This document shows, in pieces, positions 61,506 through 64,000 of a DNA stretch of 64,000 nucleotides. The position numbers and the translations under genes were made by a program. The notes under the pieces are model-generated. The model made no database searches and was not told the DNA's origin. It saw nothing but the letters and a program-made list of their open reading frames with translations. The first letter of the stretch is position 1. Each line of letters opens with the position of its first letter. Source of the DNA: Ipomoea triloba (lineage: Eukaryota > Streptophyta > Magnoliopsida > Solanales > Convolvulaceae). Location: contig NC_044916.1 in NCBI RefSeq assembly GCF_003576645.1, positions 34,215,466 to 34,279,465 on the forward strand. Reading direction: 5' to 3'.

Positions 61506-64000
61506 TCAGGGAGTGGGAATTTCAAGACCAAACAATTGGCAAAGTGTGATATAAGGGAACAAGTCTGAAGGTTGCATTTTCTTGGACAACAATGTAGAAA
61601 CTTGGAACATGGTTGGCCGAGATCCTGGATTGAAATTCAGACATGAAAATGCTATCTTTGCAATCAAAACCAATTCTTCCGCTTCATGTTTCCCAGGACT
61701 TGATGGTCGAGGGTCCAACACCTCTTTCAAAACAAGGTTTTGGTTTTCAGACAACGAAGATGATGAAATGGATGCAACAAGGTCACCTGGATGTCCTCCC
61801 ATAATCACTTCTAAAGCTACCACTCCAAAACTGAACACATCACACTTTTCATTCACCTCCATTGTGTAAGCAAACTCTACAAATAAAATCAAAACCAGAA
61901 TAAAAATTGGGTCTTTAATTGTGAAGTTTATATAATTAAAAAGATTAGAGATCCAAAAATTGGGGGCGATATTGACTCGTTGGGCTTTAGTAGGTTAAGA
62001 AAGTGTATATGGACAGATACTACAGGTAGCAAGGTCAATAGTACTCAAAAAAAAAAAAAACAAACAAACAAAAAAAGATTAGAGAAACCCCAATTAAGTT
62101 GGTTAGGTTTTTACTTGATAACTAAAATGCTATAAGTTTGACTCCTCGTAGGATTTGCCTTTTTTGATTTGAGTCGGTCAATTATGAGCAACTTAGGCTG
62201 CTTTACCTCCATGTGGTTCAATAATAACTAGAGTCGCAATGCAAGAGTTTACACAATGCACACTCTTTGATATAAAGTGGTCGCATGTTTCCCTTGACAA
62301 TCAAATAATTAAAAAGATTAGTATATATAATAAATACCTGGAGCAGTGTAGCCAAATGTTCCAGCAAACGAAGTCCAGTTCGACGAATTAGAATTCAAGA
62401 ATTTAGCCGTGCCAAAATCAGATATGTGAGCCTCGTATTCATGGTCAAAAAGAATATTCTTGCTGGATATGTCTCGGTGAACAATGGCAGGGAAACAACC
62501 GTGGTGCATGTATGATAATGCTTTCGCCACAGCTTTAATAGCATTCACCCTCTTAAACCAATCCAATTCTATTGATTTTTCATCATGGCTAAGTACATGT
62601 GCAAGGCTTCCACCTTCTAAGTACTCATAAACTAGAAATAAATGTCGCACATGAGAGCAAAAACCATACAACCTAACAACATTCCGATGCCTCGCCTCAC
62701 TTAGACTGCGAATCTCATTTGAAAAACTTTTGAAGTCCCGAGATCCATCTCCTTGTATGGATTCATTCAACTTTTTTACTGCAAACACCTGACCATTGGA
62801 TAACTCAGCTCGAAATACACTTCCAGATCCTCCCATCCCAATGCAGTATCTTGAATCAAAGTTGTCTGTTGCTTCTACTATGCTTTCATATGCAATATTC
62901 CCATCAAAGTTCAATACTGTGAACAAATTTTCTCTTGATGCCCTTGGCATTTCTTTGATGCACCTTCTTAATGGAATCAACCATATGACAACAACAACCA
63001 TCGCAACAACACCAACAAAGCCAATCGGTATCACTATAATTAAGACCAAAGTTTTTGTGTTGTGACCTTGATCTGTCTTCTTTTTGGGAGATCCAGAGGA
63101 ACATGGCTTCAAACCAGCAATGTTGCCACACAAACCTTTGTTGTTTCTTAAGGATTCAAATGTAGCATTTTCAAATGCTTTGTTGTCTGGGAGCGTTCCT
63201 TCCAACTCATTATAGGATACATCAATGGAAACCAAACCTAAGCATTGAGCCATGCTTGACGGGATGGAGCCTGACAACTTATTGTGTGAAACATTCAGGC
63301 TTTGTAAGTATATTAATCCTCCAAACTGTTGTGGTAGCTTGCCAGTTAGCATGTTTTGACTGAGATCAAGAGTTTGAAGGAACTGCAAGCTTCCTATATC
63401 ATAAGGAATCCTACCCTCAAACATATTTTGATTGAGATTCAAGACAGTTAACCTTTGACAACTTCCTAAGCCCTCTGGAATGAAACCAATAAACCTATTT
63501 GCAGCCAAGTTCAACTCAGTGAGAAAAGACAGTTCCCCAATTCCTAATGTAATGTTGCCAGACAGTTTGTTGCCATCCAACTTTAAAACACCCAAGGAAT
63601 GTAGAGTACTAAAACTCTTTGGAATGCTCCCAACAAGTTGATTGGAGGAGAGATCAAGAAATTCTAGATGGGATGCATTTGCAAGTTCAGGTGGGATTTT
63701 CCCAGAAATTCTATTTCTGGAAATCTTCAAAGCTGCTAGGTTTGAACAAAGACCCCAGTTTGAAGATAGCTGGCCATGGAAGTTATTGGAACTCAAATCA
63801 ATGTAATTTAGGTTGGGATAAATTCCAAAATCTTCAGATATGTCCCCAGAGAGTTTGTTATGTTCAAGCCTAACTCTTTGAAGGGTTGTGCAGTTTTTTA
63901 TGCCCTTGGGAATGTTTCCACTAAAGTTATTGTATACAACTGAGAAATAGGTTAGTGACTTGTCAAGGCATAAATTCTCTGGCAAAGGACCTGAGAAATG
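61506..64000 (-). CDS. Locus F: MIK2-like LRR receptor kinase, cut by window edge
   Basis: Exon 2 is 61876-61506 and exon 1 runs from 62338 beyond base 64000, where the LRR reading frame is still open. The visible part holds the membrane-proximal LRRs, the GLCG...KPCS pair, the membrane helix, a GMGGSGSV loop, AVKKLNE lysine, [15 protein letters not shown] and the C-terminal lobe ending in LFGLEIPTP. No stop or frameshift is seen. The intron is 461 nt, long because of two insertions. The N-terminal half, including signal peptide and promoter, lies outside the window, so intactness cannot be judged. Exon 2 and the 3' flank most resemble locus B. Confidence 0.85.
61950..62310. mobile_element. 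Two small insertions in the locus F intron
   Basis: 61950-62060 is a SINE 3' end ('ggacagatactac', 'caatagtactc', A-rich tail) like 29950-30035. About 62100-62310 is the segment shared with the locus B intron. The SINE is not in locus B, so it came later. Confidence 0.6.

Overview
The window is nuclear DNA of a flowering plant, most likely a core eudicot. The evidence is a 14-exon cellulose synthase gene with GT-AG introns, LRR receptor kinase genes with one intron in the kinase domain, plant LTR retroelements, SINEs and MITEs, and AT-rich spacers with long ATT and TA microsatellites. The CESA protein looks asterid-like (Solanales plausible), but the species cannot be named from the sequence alone. 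Two single-N positions (21040 and 43763) mark assembly joins, and both are flanked by repeated sequence.

Layout: 1-8.3 kb holds a complete, intact CESA6-type cellulose synthase gene on the plus strand (1096 residues predicted), with a MITE-like insertion in intron 5. From 10.6 kb to the right edge lie six LRR receptor-like kinase loci (A-F), all on the minus strand and all of the MIK2-like (LRR subfamily XII-type) architecture: signal peptide, N-terminal cap, LRRs, one membrane segment and a kinase domain split by one phase-1 intron just after the activation loop. Locus A (10.6-17.2 kb) has an enormous LRR region built from a 144-bp (48-residue, two-LRR) tandem repeat, including a run of essentially identical units, and carries two identical in-frame TAG codons 144 bp apart. 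Locus B (25.5-28.9 kb) is a pseudogene with several frameshifts. Locus C (34.0-37.3 kb) is intact (1065 residues). Locus D (42.1-46.5 kb) has a nonsense codon in the kinase domain and a 1157-bp exact duplication around an N that is almost certainly an assembly error. Locus E (49.2-53.2 kb) is broken by a frameshift and by an 823-bp solo LTR in its kinase exon. Locus F (61.5 kb to the edge) is open as far as it is visible.

Between the receptor genes lie: a non-autonomous LTR element (20145-24578) with a 5-bp target duplication and no pol gene; a young Ty1/copia element (53337-58283) with 449-bp LTRs, a tRNA-Met primer site and one stop in its polyprotein, inserted just upstream of the TATA box of locus E; a second solo LTR (40985-41534) in a kinase relic; a 721-bp foldback element with a possible 9-bp target duplication (Mutator-like); smaller TIR elements; several tRNA-derived SINEs; and three decayed RNase H-like fragments. 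Shared flanks show that loci C, D, E and F arose by segmental duplication, so the region reads as a birth-and-death receptor cluster in which mobile elements did much of the damage. Any functional link between the CESA gene and the receptor cluster is inference only.
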